Of a DNA stretch of 27,711 bases, positions 9,214 to 18,189 are shown piece by piece. The position numbers and the translations under genes are program-made. The stretch is from Chara braunii (taxonomy: Eukaryota > Streptophyta > Charophyceae > Charales > Characeae). The notes beneath the pieces were generated by a model. That model had not been told where the DNA came from. It made no database searches and saw only the letters and a program-made list of their open reading frames with translations. Within the stretch, counting starts at the first letter, position 1, and each line of letters begins with the position of its first letter. Location: NCBI GenBank assembly GCA_003427395.1, contig BFEA01000561.1, forward strand, positions 803,911-831,621, read 5' to 3'.

Positions 9214-10599
9214 CTAGGGAGGTGCGATGTGGTGGCCGCCTAAATGCTCCAGAGGCAACCAATTGAATCCCCGCTCTTCTAGGTACCCATCTTCGAAGCC
9301 CATTACATTCGCGGCTTCATCATAGCTAGGGTGACCGTGGCCTGTGGGACCCCGTGTTTCAACCGGGAATGCTTCCTCCAATCTACCGCCCCTCGCTGAC
9401 CTCATCTGACCCAAATCTTTTTCCACATTAGAGAAGCCTCTATTTCGTACTAAAGCTCCTCTCCCTCTATAATCATGCTCTAGAATTTGAATCCCTTCGC
9501 TTGCCATCTGGTCAGTCCATCTGGCTCCTTGGGCTTGAGAACCAATTGGGGCCGGGCCCTGTTGATTAGCCGTTGTCCTTGTCGCCGCTTCCTGAGGAGG
9601 TGGATCCTCCCTCCCCTGTCTCTGCTGGTGTTGAGAGAAGCGTACCCTGTGGCCACCGGATCTTCGACCTAGAGCGCCTCCACCCTCTCCTTGGCAGACT
9701 CTCGGGCAGTTTGCCTCTGTATGAAAATACCATCTGCATCTCCTACATCTGTCCGTGTAAGGAGTTGCGATTTCCACCTTCCATCTTCCACATGTAGGTG
9801 CTTGAATCGTTAAAACATTGTTCACAGGAGCCATGTCAAATTTAATGTTCATCAATTTTGGTCTTGAGCTGTCATATTCTGGCGCGTGCATCAACAACAC
9901 CTCCCCAAACATACCTTGTACCGCGCTGTGCAGGTAGAAATACACGTCCAAAGGAACACGGAGGGCCATAACCCAGAATTTTGTCTCAGCTTCCTGTAAT
10001 CTGATTTCCTTGAGTTCTTGGAGCGGTCGCCATGGTTTGAACGTCATTACATATTCCTCTCCTTCTTGTAGCTTGATCTTCAGTTCCTGTTGATGAAGCA
10101 GCCAAGACACGATGTCCTTTGATCGAGCTACGTACGAAACCACATTAGCTCCCTCAAATTTTACCGTCCCTCTCTCAACTTCAGGACCAAACAGTTTTTT
10201 CACAAACCACCCGTCCAAATAGGCTCGGACTAAATCTTCCGTCACTTGTCTTGAAAGTTGCCTCGCCTCGCCTTGAAAGGTGACGATTACCGTGTGTTCC
10301 TTCAACCAGGCTTCCTTAACAGCGTTGACCTGTTCGTTGACCACAAAGCGCTTCCCCTCTCTATCCTCTACTGTCCTACAACTTCGCCCAGAGAGACATC
10401 CTTCGGGCACACCCCTTGTGTGTAGCATTTTTCCACTGACTCCCGTAATCTATCATTCACACCACCTGTCGCCGATGGAGGAGGAGGATCGTTCCTCCCT
10501 TCGGGCACACCCCTTGTGTGTAGTATTTTTCCACTGACTCCCACCTATCGCCGATGGAGGAGGAGGATCGTTCCTCCTAACTGAACCTTGTTCCGCCAT
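9214..10599 (-). pseudogene. LINE ORF1, nucleic-acid-binding protein with CCHC knuckle
   Basis: The ATG at 10599 gives 19 sensible codons (MAEQGSVRRND...). A partial tandem duplication (10401-10577) then puts the frame into a stop at 10453. In the duplicated copy the sequence resumes (GGVNDRLRESVEKCYTQG) and shifts again near 10380 into the long frame 10428-9214 of 404 codons. That frame has VTFQGEA and the WFVKKLFGPE region, which resembles the DUF4283-type N-terminal domain of plant LINE ORF1 and gag-like proteins. A zinc knuckle C-x2-C-x4-H-x4-C (CRRCRWYFHTEANC) follows at about residues 225-238, and then a Gln/Arg-rich tail. The protein would coat LINE RNA. Confidence 0.85.
10401..10577. 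repeat. Partial tandem duplication at the LINE ORF1 start
   Basis: Copy 1 (10401-10498) and copy 2 (10499-10577) share CTTCGGGCACACCCCTTGTG, then TTTTTCCACTGACTCCC, and the GATGGAGGAGGAGGATCG segment. Copy 1 holds an additional 19 bases (GTAATCTATCATTCACACC) that copy 2 lacks. The duplication disrupts the ORF1 frame. Copies differ by only about one base besides the indel, so the event is young relative to the element's decay, or gene conversion has occurred. Confidence 0.92.
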
Positions 10600-10619
10600 C
10601 GTCGCCTTCTCAAGGAGAT

Positions 10620-11310
10620 ATGGAGTCAGGTGGTCCTGCTTTCGTCACGGGGGAGATCAATGTCTTGGATATCATCCAAGCTCTGGATCACTGGATTCCG
10701 TTGCCCATCGGGCACCTATTGTCCGAATCGGAACAAGCCAACGAACGCATGTTGCAGCATTGCAAGGCAAACCGGAAACGATTTGCTCTCGCCAAGACAG
10801 CTGCTCAGAAAGGAAAGGCCTCGGCCCTCGAAGATACGCCAGACGTCCCTAGTACCTCGGACCGTTGTAGTACTGGAAGTAAACACCTACGATGTCCTTC
10901 TAGGACTACCGGCCCTCATAGCACTATGAGCCAACCTGGACTTTGAGAGACGATCAGTCATCCTTTGAAACACGGGCGGAAAACCGTATGTTATTCCAAT
11001 GCGATTAACCCTTCAGACCACACCGCCCTCGACTCCAAAACCCCCGCCCCGAATTGAGGAATCTCTCCGGGTGATCACGTGGAAGGAACCGAGTCGTGAA
11101 AAATACCACAAGGGAAAAAAACCCGAGCTATCTAGCAGCTCATCCAACAGCGACGATGGTACAAAGTCGACAATCCAAGATATGGCGCGCCAATTGATCC
11201 GCTACCCCATGCGACCGAAAACAACGAAGACATTCGTCGTTACGGAAAGAAACCTTCATCGAACTCGGACTCTATTTTTGGGGAACCGCTCGTACAAGTA
11301 TCTCGGATGA
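10620..11310 (+). pseudogene. Gypsy gag/protease remnant and linker
   Basis: The frame from ATG 10620 encodes about 60 credible residues (IQALDHWIPLPIGHLLSESE, then LQHCKANRKRFALAKTAAQ) that look like the end of gag or a spacer before protease. A shift leads to the second frame, where VVVLEVNTYDVLLGLPAL, one stop and then ANLDFERRSVI match the C-terminal part of a retropepsin-like protease (the DVLLG-P-L motif followed by DF...). The N-terminal half with the D-S/T-G active site is absent. After a second stop the same frame stays open to 11310 as a Ser/Lys-rich linker. The protein is non-functional. Confidence 0.7.
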
Positions 11311-11474
11311 TCGATTCTTCGGAACCCCCTCGAACTCTATACGAGGCCACCTCCCCACTTCTCACGAGATACCAGGAGAAGAAGGCATTTTGTGATATCA
11401 CAGGGTTGCCTCGTTACTTGCTGTTTTCGGGAAAGGAGGTTTGATTACTACGGCAGGGGGCCGAAAGCGAAGCT

Positions 11475-12515
11475 TTGGAACCCCCTGGACGCGACGACTC
11501 TACACCATATGAGCTCGGAATCAAAATCGCCGAGAAACCAGTATGTTGGCAGGATATCAGCGATGGCGTGACCCCGGAAGAACATATGGCCATCCGAGAG
11601 AAAAACGCTCAAAATGGTCGCCACCGTGTTTTCTTGGCGATCGGAAAACTCCTTCATCTCTGCTCTCCCTGCGGGGAGCAGTCTTGGAGTAAGCACAAAG
11701 CACGTAACGGACTATCGTTGGTCATTCAACACGAAATTCAGACCAGAATGCACCCGCCGATCCACTGCAAACCATACCGGTATTCTCTCGCGGAACGAGG
11801 AATAGCATTGCAGAGAATCGGAGAATTCGCGTCTGATGGATGGATTGAACTGGCGACCGGACCTTGGTCGTTTCCCGTGGTCTTAGTCCCGAAGAAAAAT
11901 GGGTCGATTCGCATTTGCATCGATTACAGGAAGTTGAATGATATCACGATTAAGAATGTGTACTCCCTTCCTCGGATCGATGATATGTTGGATGTGATTG
12001 GGCGTGCTAAGTATTTCAGTAAGTTTGATATTCGTCATGGATTTCATCACATTCTGGTCAAGGAGGAGGATCGGCCGAAGACGACCTTTGTGTTATTCGA
12101 GGGCACCTAGCAGTTGGTCCGCTGCCCAATGAGAATTTGCAATGCGCCAGCTACTTTTCAGAAAGCGATGAACGTCACGTTTCATAATTCAGTCAACAAG
12201 ACCAGGCTAACTCAAGGCATGATTAATTTTTGCGCCATTGTGCACATGGACGACATCCTAGTCTACTCGGAATCATTCTACGAGCATGCACGACATATCG
12301 AGTGGACACTTGGGGCGTTGCAGGATGCTGGCTTCAAGATTGCGTTGGAGAAAAGTGAGTTTTTCCTTTCGGAGATCTCGTTCCTGGGATACGTGGTGAC
12401 CCGGGAAGGCTTACGACCGGATTCAAAAAAGGTCGCGGCCGTTCGAGACGCCCCCTCGCCTACGTCATTGACGCAAGTCCGGGCTCTTTTAAGGCTGGCC
12501 TCGTACTACCGCTGA
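11475..12515 (+). pseudogene. Gypsy reverse transcriptase domain
   Basis: The first frame (11475-12110) contains the N-terminal RT region. It has HEIQTRMHPPIHCKPYRYS, then GPWSFPVVLVPKKNGSIRIC, DYRKLNDITIKNVYSLPRID, and motif A as YFSKFDIRHGFHHI. A TAG at 12108-12110 interrupts it at the FEGT position. The same register then continues at once with CPMRICNAPATFQ (motif B), IVHMDDILVYS (motif C, HMDD in place of YMDD) and FLGYVVTREGL. A TGA at 12513-12515 ends it after ASYYR, where the family normally continues with RFI. Both stops can come from single base changes. The RT would copy the element RNA inside virus-like particles. Confidence 0.93.
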
Positions 12516-12853
12516 TTTATCAAGGAATTCGCAGCAATCGCACGGCCTCTAACAAATCTTTTACGGAAGGACCAGCCGCTGAGTTGGGACGCCGAGTCTG
12601 AACGGGCCTTTATCACCCTAAAAAGAGGGCTTTGGCCGCAACGCCTATTTTGATTCGGCCTGACCCGAAGAAACAATTCATACTCATTACGAACTGGGAG
12701 CCCGAAGCAATCTCCGCTATTCTGGCTCAGAAAGGGAAAGACGGTCGTGACCACATCATCGAGTACACCTCGCGAATGGTACCGAACGAGAGAAAAAACG
12801 ATTTGGCTCCTCAGGGAGAGTGTTACGCGGTTGTTTGGGGGATTCATGGATGA
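12516..12853 (+). pseudogene. Gypsy thumb/RNase H remnant
   Basis: After the TGA the register continues with FIKEFAAIARPLTNLLRKDQ, a classical connection segment, and then shifts near 12625. The new frame reads ILIRPDPKKQFILITNWEPE, then AISAILAQKGKDG, IIEYTSRMVPNERK and ECYAVVWGIHG. These match the first half of the gypsy RNase H-like domain. Its first catalytic aspartate (normally TDAS) is Asn here (TNWE). A TGA at 12851 follows, and 10-20 codons later the sequence jumps directly into the integrase C-terminus. The second half of RNase H is therefore deleted. Confidence 0.88.
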
Positions 12854-13129
12854 CAGATCCGGAGCTACGAGGCCCGAAATGGGAACGATGGACCGCGGCC
12901 CCAGTATAAGTTAGGGGACATAGTGCAGGTGAGGAAATGTGCTCGCCAGGGTAAGCTAGCGCCACGATTCTTCGGGCAATTTCGTGTAGTCGAGCTCGGT
13001 CCTAGTGGAATGAACATGGTGCGGCTCGCGCCGGAAGTGTCGGGAAGCCGATCAGCTCACCCAATTATTCCACACGTGTCCTACCTTCGCCATCTCCCAT
13101 CTTCCCCTTCTCTTCCACCATCCACGTAG
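12854..13129 (+). pseudogene. Gypsy integrase C-terminal domain after an internal deletion
   Basis: In the same register as the RNase H remnant, YKLGDIVQVRK is followed by GKLAPRFFGQFRVVELGPS, then MVRLAP, and IIPHVSYLRHLP. This is the GPY/F-type C-terminal region of a gypsy integrase, ending where a chromodomain may follow in chromoviruses, though no chromodomain is seen. The zinc-binding HHCC and the DDE catalytic core, normally some 350-400 residues between RNase H and this region, are missing. The deletion junction lies around 12860-12890, near GPRPQ. Only one stop separates the fused halves. Confidence 0.85.
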
Positions 13130-13250
13130 TCCCTCGACATCGAGGAGGAAGACGACCATCTCGACTACCTGATCCCTCTTCTTCTCAGTCCTCGTCTCCC
13201 TCACCATCGCCCTGAGTTTTTCCACCGAACAAGTCATCAGCGAGCGGCTA

Positions 13251-14789
13251 ATGGTACCCGGGGGAGCCATCTCTGCAATTTGGCAAGTACAGCGTCCTCG
13301 ACTAAGTCCAGATCTTCTTCGATTCGCAGCCTTATTTAGCGCAGCGGCCATTCACGTGGCCACGAAGTTCTGATTCACGCAATCCGAGGCGGCACTTTTG
13401 TTGGCCGAGGTGTCGGCCTTCCTACCCCTGTCTCCACCCGGTGAGAGCCACGTGTTCAACATTGTCGTCTTTACATGCGACATCACTACACTGCATCCGG
13501 CGAGGCATACCGCGATCTTCCGGCAGCTGCGGGACTGGGCAACGGACATCACAGCTGCATGGGTGCGATTACTGGCTCGGTCGCTCGATCGCGTCGTGAC
13601 AGCCAACAACATCGATCTCCAGCTTCGGGTCTCCTCCACCGCGCCAGAGGTCCTCCTCCCGGAGCTTCGTCCTTTCGCCCGGCCTCAATGAACCATTACC
13701 GCCTGTCCACCTTCGGCCTTCCATCCGATACTCCTACATTTTGGCAGTCTATTGTAGACCCCACTCTATCCTTCAGAATTAGGCAGTTGGAAATGTCGAT
13801 CCTGGACGCGGCCAAATGGGCCCAGTGGTGGCACGCTTACGTAGCACTCAGCTTCTGCCTCCTCGAAGTCGTCTTCCATTGGGCGGAGCCTACTGATAGG
13901 AGCGAGGAGGACGAGATCCCGGACGACGAGGTGGAATTATTGATCTTCCAGGCCTGGAGGACGGAAACGGAGGGAGAGCTTCTGGGGATCCTGTTCGGGG
14001 AAGTGCACGACGGCCACCTGGATTCGATTACGGACGAGTCGCTGGTGTTTTTGGCCCAACTACTGGACGATCTGCCTTTGGAGATCCTTTCGTGCTGCGA
14101 CGAAAGGTCGGGGACGGCCACGCTTGCTCGTACCTTAGTCCCCCATCTCCTATGGTCTACGTGCACGGAGCTTGACGGGGATAATTGCTACTATCCCTCC
14201 GAGGGCGCTTACCTGGTCATCGATGTCACTGATCTCTCCTTCTGGGACCCTCTCATCCGGCAAGTGGACGTAGGAAAAACCAGAAGCAGTCGAGGAAGAG
14301 ATCCGGGAGGACGACCATCTTCAGTACACGGAGGGAGAGGAAACGCCTGAGGAGGAAGAATCAGAGGCTGGGTCAGACGATCCCGATTATCACGAATCGG
14401 AGGACGCCGAGTCGAAAGAGGCCAACTCAGAGCGGGAGTTTGAGGAGGAAAAGGGCGGATCGGGTGAGTCGAGTGGTCCTGCCGAGCTGAGCAGGGAGGA
14501 GAAAGAGGTCGTGGCACAGAGAAGACGGGCAGCGGCAGAAGGCAAGCGGCCGATCAACGAATCAGAAGGGTTGCCGCCGCAACTGCTGCAGGGCGATCAG
14601 ACGCTTAATCCAGAGCCGCCATAGGAGGAGATCGAGAGAAATGGAGGCGCCACTGTAGAGGGATCGGGAAGCCGACGTCGTCAAAGAAGTGAATCCCTGA
14701 CTCAATCCTCCCCCCGGCCTAGCCTTCACCTACATCAAGATGCGGGCGCTCGAGCTTCGTCCCCGGTCATAATCCCGCCGTCCCCGTGA
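13251..14789 (+). pseudogene. Additional 3' ORF downstream of pol, with acidic tail
   Basis: The ATG at 13251 begins MVPGGAISAIWQ. The frame has a TGA at 13371, continues to 13691, and meets the next frame by an ATGA overlap (ATG 13688). That frame (NHYRLSTFGLPSD, then LEMSILDAAKWAQWWHAYVA, then LLDDLPLEILSCCDE) ends at 14350. Near 14285 a third register (from GAG 14292) continues as an acidic, disordered tail (EETPEEEESEAGSDDPDY), and after a TAG at 14622 as a Ser/Arg-rich tail to 14789. Three registers and two stops indicate a once continuous protein of about 510 residues. No transmembrane segment typical of env is seen, and I do not recognise a characterised domain. Its position after integrase is that of env-like or accessory 3' ORFs. 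Confidence 0.7.
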
Positions 14790-15444
14790 CTTCCTCACCC
14801 TTCAGCAGCTCATAGGCCGACCCCCATTCCCTGACGGATGGCACCCCTTCCTGCCTTCCCTCTTCCACCATCTCTACTCCACTCGCCTCCTGGTCATTAT
14901 CTTCCACCACGTTACCACTCGCTCGCCCGTCGCCTCTTTCCCCCTCCATGTCCTTCTCTTTAGCATAGATTGGCAAGAATTTAATAATATAGAGTTTTAT
15001 TGCATGATCGCGGGTACAATCCCCGCGTGCGAAGACTATGAAGATTTATGCGTTACCATCCGCCGTACCCTCTCCACTCTCCACCCCCACTACCTCGCCT
15101 CCCTCCCTCACCAGCGTCGACACCCGCGTTTTCCCCGTTTCCATCGCAATGTCTACTATGTCCCACTCCACACTGGCGACACAGAGATCCGTCACTTCAT
15201 GCCTCCCCTTCCGCAAGTCCATCCATCACCGCCTCCGCCCGTCATTACTACTCAATTAGATTGCCTTTCCCGGGTAACGTTTAGGATTGAGCGCACGAAT
15301 GCCACGACGGATGACTTTCATACTCGGATCTTACGGTAAGTGGCACATGCAAGCTCCACATCGATCCTCGGATCACAGGTCGATGCCTGATGAGAGAGCA
15401 AGCAGGAGCTTGCTCAAGATTGGAAACCCCCTGGGCGTCAGAAA
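14790..15444 (+). other. Noncoding 3' part of the gypsy internal region
   Basis: No convincing gene. An open frame at 15004-15339 is rich in Pro, His and Arg and looks like chance. GCGGGTACAATCCCCGC at about 15010-15026 forms a 5-bp stem with a 7-nt loop, which resembles a tRNA T-arm but has no matching other arms. From about 15400 the sequence (CAGGAGCTTGCTC... CCCCCTGGGCGTCAGAAA) is shared with the sequence before LTR1. It should contain the second-strand priming site, although no classical purine tract is present. Confidence 0.5.
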
Positions 15445-15933
15445 TGTGACGAACTATTTCCTGTAATCGTGAGACTTTTTGCTCGAAGCGGCTTCGGGGG
15501 TTGGGGACGGGTTGGTCGGGTGGACAGCATAGGTGTGGGTCAGTTGGGCAAGTTGCATGGATACCCTCCGAGTCGCTTTTTTCTTTTTGGCTTTCGGGAC
15601 CGGGAAAGTCCTGCGCAAACGATTGGGTGACCACGCCTTAGCGAGCGTGATAAATAACGGTTGTCATAGCTTCTTTCTTGTTCTGCTGTGGGAGATGGGA
15701 ATTTTGCTGCAATCAGCGCGCGGGAATGTTCTTTTTTAAATTTTCAACTGATGTCGAGCCCCCACGGGATCTCATAATTGTTTTTCTGTCTTTTCGAAAT
15801 TTCCTTTTGCAAATAGGATTTAGACTAGGAATTTAGGTACTCTGAAATCTTGTTGCGCCAAGCTTCTTGCTTGCGCACCTCTCACCATAGTGGGGATTGG
15901 GCTCTGACTGTATCACGCCCTTAATCCTGCGTG

Positions 15934-15967
15934 TAACTGTAGTTTTTGGCGGGCGCGATTGCAACTG
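15934..15967 (+). promoter_or_regulatory. Paired TAACTG/CAACTG sites in LTR A
   Basis: TAACTG at 15934-15939 and CAACTG at 15962-15967 are 28 bases apart, start to start, exactly as in LTR B (25831 and 25859). These hexamers fit the plant MYB core CNGTTR on the complementary strand. Between them LTR A has TTTTTGGCGGGCGCG, which resembles an E2F site; LTR B has a related but changed TTGGCGCC. They lie about 225-255 bases before the TATA box. Confidence 0.6.
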
Positions 15968-16187
15968 TACTCCTTGATTCTCTCGTGTTTCCCCGCCTTC
16001 TCCCTCTCTGTCGTGCATACCTCGTCCTCCATTCTAATTGGCATGAGCAACTGCATGACCGGATCGATGAGTGGAGTGTGGCTGTGTCCCCCACACCGCA
16101 GCTTGGCCATGCAAATGTAGGCACTTCCTTTTCTTCCCCTTCCTCTCAATTAGGCATAATCCTGGGTTCTCGTGCAAGCATGCATGC

Positions 16188-16283
16188 TATAAATTTCACA
16201 AGCGTGATTAGTTTTCTCTCTATGAATTTGAAAGTTAGCGAGGTCAGTGAGGATCGGCTAACGAGTAAGCTCTGAAGGTGAGT
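16188..16283 (+). promoter_or_regulatory. TATA box and consensus 5' splice site of LTR A
   Basis: TATAAAT at 16188-16194, in the context GCATGCTATAAATT, is the core promoter. AAG|GTGAGT at 16277/16278 is a textbook plant 5' splice site 90 bp downstream, so transcripts starting about 30 bp after the TATA would have a first exon of about 60 bases. The same pair occurs in LTR B with 99 bp spacing. The donor precedes the ORF start by 869 bp, against 866 bp in LTR B. Confidence 0.7.
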
Positions 16284-17146
16284 AGACGAGAGAGTTGGGC
16301 GATCCAACGAGCTGGTGCTGAGTATGCGGGTTTGATGTGTGGGCCGTGACGGACTGTGGCGCACGGGCAAACCTGGCTTGCATATTCGGACCAAGCGGGG
16401 TGACAACTCTGTGTCGATGAGAGGCGACGGACTGCCCTCATAGGAAGTGGTGTGATGAGAGAGGGAGAGAAAGGGAACAGATGTGCGTGGGATGGTGTCT
16501 TTCTTGCAACCTTCTGTATAATTTTTTATTCCAACATTGGTTAATTTTGTTGCGGCAATTTCGGATGTCCTAGAGAATCGTCGTGGATCTTTTGTTTCTT
16601 GTGTGTTGTTGAATGAACTTGCGCCCTTCTCCCCCACCTCTTCCTCAAGTGGTCTTTGGAGTCTCCCCTTTTCCCTTGCTCAATGGTGCTAGCTTAATCC
16701 GAATTTCATCACTTTCTAGTATCCATCTGCGCTGCGCGATAACTCCGGATCTGGTTGGATTTGTTCATCGTGCATGTTTTTGTTCGATTGCCAGCCTTTG
16801 ATTCTTGTGTGATCCCGGGAATGTTGTGATGAGTTGGTCCTCAACGCCACAGCGGTTGCTCCTTTTTCTTTTTTCCGTTACCAACGGCATGGATATTTGA
16901 GTAATGGTTAAATGATGTTTGCAAAAAAGGGTAGTTGCATGCACGTGGGATAGGATCGATACACCAACAAGACCGCTCACCGCGGCCCCGCCGACGCAGA
17001 AGGCCAAGATCCGAGCCATTCCCACTCCTGCGCGCGCTCGTGTATAACAACGACACAAAAAGCGGAGTCGCGACATACGCGCACGTCTACATGAGTCAAC
17101 CTCGGCCTTGCTTCGCCATAAGAAATGTGTATCCGCCAAATAGGAG

Positions 17147-17545
17147 ATGGCTACAGAAGCGCCCTTCTGGGTCATCGATCGTGAGAGCTTAAGGGACCCG
17201 GAATATCGTGAATACTGGGAGAGGGAACAACTAAGACGACGGGGAACCCTGAAAAATCTTGAATATCCCTGTCGAACTGAAAACGATCGACTGTGTGAGG
17301 GGGACTTTCAGTGGGTTATAGGCAGGAACCCTAGGATCCCGGACTATCCCAACACAAGTAATACCCAATATTATATATCTCCGGGTTTCGTCGCTATCAA
17401 TACCGACTTTCCTCCCTTCTATCCTCTCCTTCCATATCACCAACTCATAGTAGTACCATGGAATTCCATAGCTCGCTACGGAATGCAAGCGAGATCGCAC
17501 GTATCGAGCCGTGGGGTTTATCCGACGAACCCGAACCGAAGTTGA
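17147..17545 (+). CDS. LTR-encoded protein (LTR A copy)
   Basis: ATG at 17147, 132 residues, uninterrupted. The N-terminal part is charged (DPEYREYWEREQLRRRG). The core YPCRTEND-RLC is followed by PRIPDYPNT, YYISPGFVAINT, and FPPFYPLLPYHQLIVVPWNSIA. This core aligns with the LTR B protein almost residue by residue, with a six-residue insertion before YPC and a one-residue difference before RLC. The CGNC-type motif of the LTR B copy is absent, and the frame closes soon after the core, so this copy is probably shortened by a frameshift near 17490; a charged frame (TEVEQHAHSLRLRPASSDSE) continues in another register to about 17640. No known domain is recognised. The composition, rich in Pro, Tyr and Arg, is compatible with an RNA- or particle-associated protein, but this is a guess. 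Confidence 0.68.
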   Translation: MATEAPFWVIDRESLRDPEYREYWEREQLRRRGTLKNLEYPCRTENDRLCEGDFQWVIGRNPRIPDYPNTSNTQYYISPGFVAINTDFPPFYPLLPYHQLIVVPWNSIARYGMQARSHVSSRGVYPTNPNRS

Positions 17546-17550
17546 GCAGC

Positions 17551-18120
17551 ACGCGCACAGCCTCCGCCTGAGGCCAGCCTCGTCGGATTCCGAGGCTTGC
17601 TACGAGCGGCGCCAGCAATTGTTCAGACAGCGCGACAGCCATGGCGTCCCGTAGGTCTACCAAATTCGAATCCGGTGTCGAGTGCATCGGTCCGGCACCG
17701 CACAAGGCAGCGCGGGACCCTCCCGGCCGCATCACACAGAAGTTGGTCTAAATCCTCGTCTCGAATATACATGGAGCTTCCACAAGCCACTCCGGTCGAG
17801 TGCGCCAGCTATACCTCTCGCAAGCCCTAGGATAGGGCCTACGCGAGGCACGACTTACCTCCACCTTACGGGAGTTGTCACCTCCCTTCGGTGGGCGTAT
17901 CCCCGCCGAGCTACCAGTCCACAGTACAAAAGTTAATCAACTGCAATCGCAGAGGTGGACCAGCCAAGGGCGTTTCTCGTTCGCTGTAGCATAGGGGCTA
18001 CGCGCGGTAATACGCCTCTATCGGACCCGCACGCGAACCGACATCTTGGGGGGCTGAAGTCCCAAGCGCGACCTGTCGTCGGTCGACTAGGACGCATCCC
18101 ACACACCACGCGCACATCAT
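17551..18120. other. Unassigned GC-rich stretch
   Basis: No recognisable gene or element. Both strands have short open frames typical of GC-rich DNA. The first 100 bases may be the tail of the LTR A ORF in a shifted frame. The similarity to LTR B ends in here, so an insertion breakpoint is expected. Confidence 0.4.
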
Positions 18121-18122
18121 TC

Positions 18123-18187
18123 TATAAACATGAAAAAATAAAAACACACACACACACACATACATATACATATACATATACATATAC
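18123..18187. repeat. CA and TACATA microsatellite
   Basis: An A-rich lead is followed by a CA run (about 18143-18160), and this grades into repeated ATACAT units up to about 18187. Simple sequence only. Confidence 0.93.
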
Positions 18188-18189
18188 AG

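Larger units (their letters stand above)
4445..10599 (-). mobile_element. L1-like LINE (non-LTR retrotransposon), decayed, minus strand
   Basis: Read on the minus strand, the order is ORF1 with a CCHC zinc knuckle, a long linker region, an apurinic-type endonuclease, reverse transcriptase, and a zf-RVT zinc-binding region. This is the order of plant L1-clade LINEs. It encodes all its parts on one strand over about 6.15 kb. Stops, frameshifts and a tandem duplication near the start show that it cannot encode intact proteins. The gypsy gag/pol frame begins immediately to its right (10620, plus strand). The LINE may therefore have inserted into the 5' part of that element. The 5' end is taken as the ORF1 ATG, and any 5' UTR is unresolved. 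Confidence 0.88.
10606..15444 (+). mobile_element. Ty3/gypsy retrotransposon internal region, decayed
   Basis: Plus-strand order: gag/protease remnant (10620-10980), linker (10999-11310), reverse transcriptase (11475-12515), RNase H remnant (12516-12853), integrase C-terminal region (12887-13129), a separate 3' ORF (13251-14789), about 650 bases of noncoding sequence, and an LTR beginning at 15445. RT before integrase is the Ty3/gypsy order. The catalytic integrase domain and most of gag are missing. The left edge adjoins the LINE start, so the 5' part of this element either lies left of the LINE (4141-4444) or is lost. Confidence 0.85.
15445..17550 (+). mobile_element. LTR A, 5' part of a long terminal repeat
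   Basis: It starts TGTGACGAAC, exactly as LTR B at 25291. The two copies share long, diverged homology: GTGAC...ACTTT at the start, GCAAGTTGCATGGATACCCTC against GAAATTGCATCAGTACCCTC, then the block GGATCGATG-GTGGAG-GTGGCT-TGTCCCCCAC, TATA, splice donor, ACGAGCTGGTGC, GACGGACTGTG, AAGCGGGGTGAC, TGTTGTTGAATGAA and the ORF. After about 17550 the similarity to LTR B stops. The expected LTR end appears only at 24901-25042. I infer that about 7.3 kb of other repeats interrupts this LTR, or that the two parts belong to different copies. Confidence 0.72.

Noticed and set aside
13251-14789. Envelope gene of an endogenous retrovirus-like plant element.
   Set aside because: No signal peptide, transmembrane segment or cleavage site is visible; the acidic tail is unlike env.
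15003-15034. T-arm-like GCGGGTACAATCCCCGC.
   Set aside because: The loop has TACAATC rather than TTCRANY, and no upstream A box or other arms are visible.
17445-17735. Minus-strand frame with a plausible helical segment (SEQLLAPLVASLGIRRGW).
   Set aside because: Antisense to the LTR A ORF and its shifted continuation, with no motif; treated as a shadow.
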